A stretch of 64,000 nucleotides of DNA, taken from positions 19,197,517 through 19,261,516 of the forward strand of contig CM060469.1 in assembly GCA_030544235.1 (NCBI GenBank), given 5' to 3'. Both the position numbers and the translations under genes were made by a program. Source of the DNA: Lepturacanthus savala (Eukaryota > Chordata > Actinopteri > Scombriformes > Trichiuridae). Positions 62,527 through 64,000 of this stretch are shown one piece after another (the stretch's first letter is position 1; each line of letters begins with the position of its first letter). The notes beneath the pieces were generated by a model, which was given only the letters and a program-made list of their open reading frames with translations, made no database searches and had not been told where the DNA came from.

Positions 62527-64000
62527 AATATGGGATATGATATGAAAACAGGTTCCATTGTTCATTTGGCCCCTAATTGTTGGTTTAAGAAACGTTAAAA
62601 AAACTGAACTAGCCCTTTATGGGAATTTAGGAAATCCCAGACCAGTAAAATAAAAGATTACTAATCTGTGGATCATTTATTCTCATCACCATTTCCTCTG
62701 AAAACATCCATCATCACTGCTGGACATCTGAAACTAAATAAATGCACAATGATTCATGTTTAAATGCATGAAAACAGAAAACTGGTCTCAGCTGCAGAAT
62801 AAATTACAGCAACTCAGTGGTTTCTCTTCACTCAGTAACTCTGTTATTAAACTCAATGTTTAAAAAGATAAGAAAACTGACTTGAACAATGTCAGATTGA
62901 AGGAAGTGACAAAAAAAAAAAATCAGAATCAAACGGTCAGGTTTAAATCACCAACTGTTTTAGCTTTAGTGAAATATCCCTTTAATGATTTCAGTTATAG
63001 AATCAGTAGCTCACAAAAACCACAAATATTTTAGTCTACGCACCAACACATTCAACTATAAAACTTTACAAATATGTATACAAGATTATATACACAAGTC
63101 TGAGAAAATACACAGTTCTGCAGGAAAAAAAAAAAATCACAATCAGTGTTTCTGAGGGATAAAGGAGCAGAGGACACGTTAAATACCGGAGACGTAAAAA
63201 CGGAAATTCTTAAAACATTTCTGTGCAAAGAGGAAACCATTAAAAGCTGTGCAATTCAAAATTAAAATTTAAAGCACAAAGTGTAACTTTCAACCTGTTT
63301 TTCATTCATTTTCCATCAATGATGAAGCTGAAGTCGGAGCAGAAAAACACTCCACACTTCACCAAAACCGTCTGAGAAAATGTGCTTTTATGGTTGTTTT
63401 TAAGGCTCAAATTTTAGTTGGATTCAAGACAAACTGTCACTAATAAATCAAAGATGTTCAAACGTTGGTGAAAACTTCTCTTTTAGGGTAAAAACAGCTA
63501 ATTCGTTTCACAGTCATAAAATTGGTGCAGGTTGCTGCATCTGTTTTGAAGATTAAAATATTATTCTTACAATAAATAACAGACAGATCTCAGGTTATGG
63601 TTGTTTCGCCACACTCAGACTGCAGCTGATCTGTGTAAACCCGTCACACGGTCCGTTCCATCATGGTTCTGTTTCTAATCTCAACAGGTTGAGTCTGTTT
63701 CTGTCCTCAGTTGTGAAGAAGTGTGTTCTGACAATATAGGAATGTTTACAGATGTAAGATCAGCACACAATATCAGAGAGAGACAGACTGCATATGATGC
63801 TCAATATTTAATAAAATAAACCCAATGTTATTAAATAAATAATCATATGATGAATAAATAAGGACTGAAGTGTTCGCTCATTGTGTATAAGGAAGCTGAA
63901 AAGTACAGATCGTGGTGGACTGGATTTACAGATGTGTGATGCGTTTTCATCTTAAGAGAATATAAGATAATAATAATATAGCTATAACTTCTATTAGAAT

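Larger units (their letters stand above)
57955..64000. other. distal intergenic region, no gene seen
   Basis: About 6 kb holding a MITE copy, a decayed LINE, a SINE copy and a GC-richer block at 61,060-61,560. The stretches 58,850-59,950 and 62,530-64,000 show nothing I can assign. The AT-rich end with several AATAAA-like sites could be a 3' UTR of a gene beyond the window, but no coding exon is visible. Confidence 0.55.

Overview
This is vertebrate nuclear DNA, almost certainly from a teleost (ray-finned) fish. The evidence is two split genes whose exons translate into well-known vertebrate proteins with canonical GT-AG introns, AT-rich introns and intergenic DNA, long CA/TA microsatellites, and many dispersed repeats of fish type (hAT-like MITEs, a tRNA-headed SINE, a decayed L1-type LINE). 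There are no operons, tRNA genes or CRISPR arrays. I did not recognise any gene other than the two below.

Layout. Positions 1-27,130 hold the 5' part of trim9 on the minus strand: a promoter/CpG-rich block, exon 1 (26,093-26,929), exon 2 (9,955-10,050), exon 3 (8,815-8,937), exon 4 (230-340) and the first 36 bases of exon 5, which is cut by the window edge. Intron 1 (about 16 kb) and intron 3 (about 8.5 kb) are full of repeats. Positions 27,131-43,088 are intergenic. Positions 43,089-51,913 hold a complete five-exon egln3 (HIF prolyl hydroxylase 3, PHD3), also on the minus strand. Its joined exons give 239 codons, the length of the human protein, with the 2-oxoglutarate/iron ligands in place. 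Positions 52,200-64,000 are intergenic and include a 2.9 kb array of a 19-bp minisatellite, a decayed LINE and a SINE copy.

The two genes have the same orientation but no obvious joint function. TRIM9 is a neuronal E3 ubiquitin ligase and EGLN3 is an oxygen-sensing dioxygenase.

The most unusual structure is inside trim9. A segment holding exon 2, its splice sites and part of intron 2 (9,166-10,068) has been copied in inverted orientation into intron 3 (3,752-4,952). In the trim9 pre-mRNA the two arms flank exon 3 and one arm contains exon 2, so a long intramolecular RNA duplex is possible, with consequences for back-splicing, exon skipping or editing. Other points of interest are a cluster of hypoxia-response cores about 1.4 kb upstream of egln3, a CA repeat that begins at the egln3 exon 4 splice donor, the higher-order structure of the 19-bp minisatellite with a direct-repeat-plus-hairpin at its edge, and a perfect 58-bp palindrome at 34,331-34,388.
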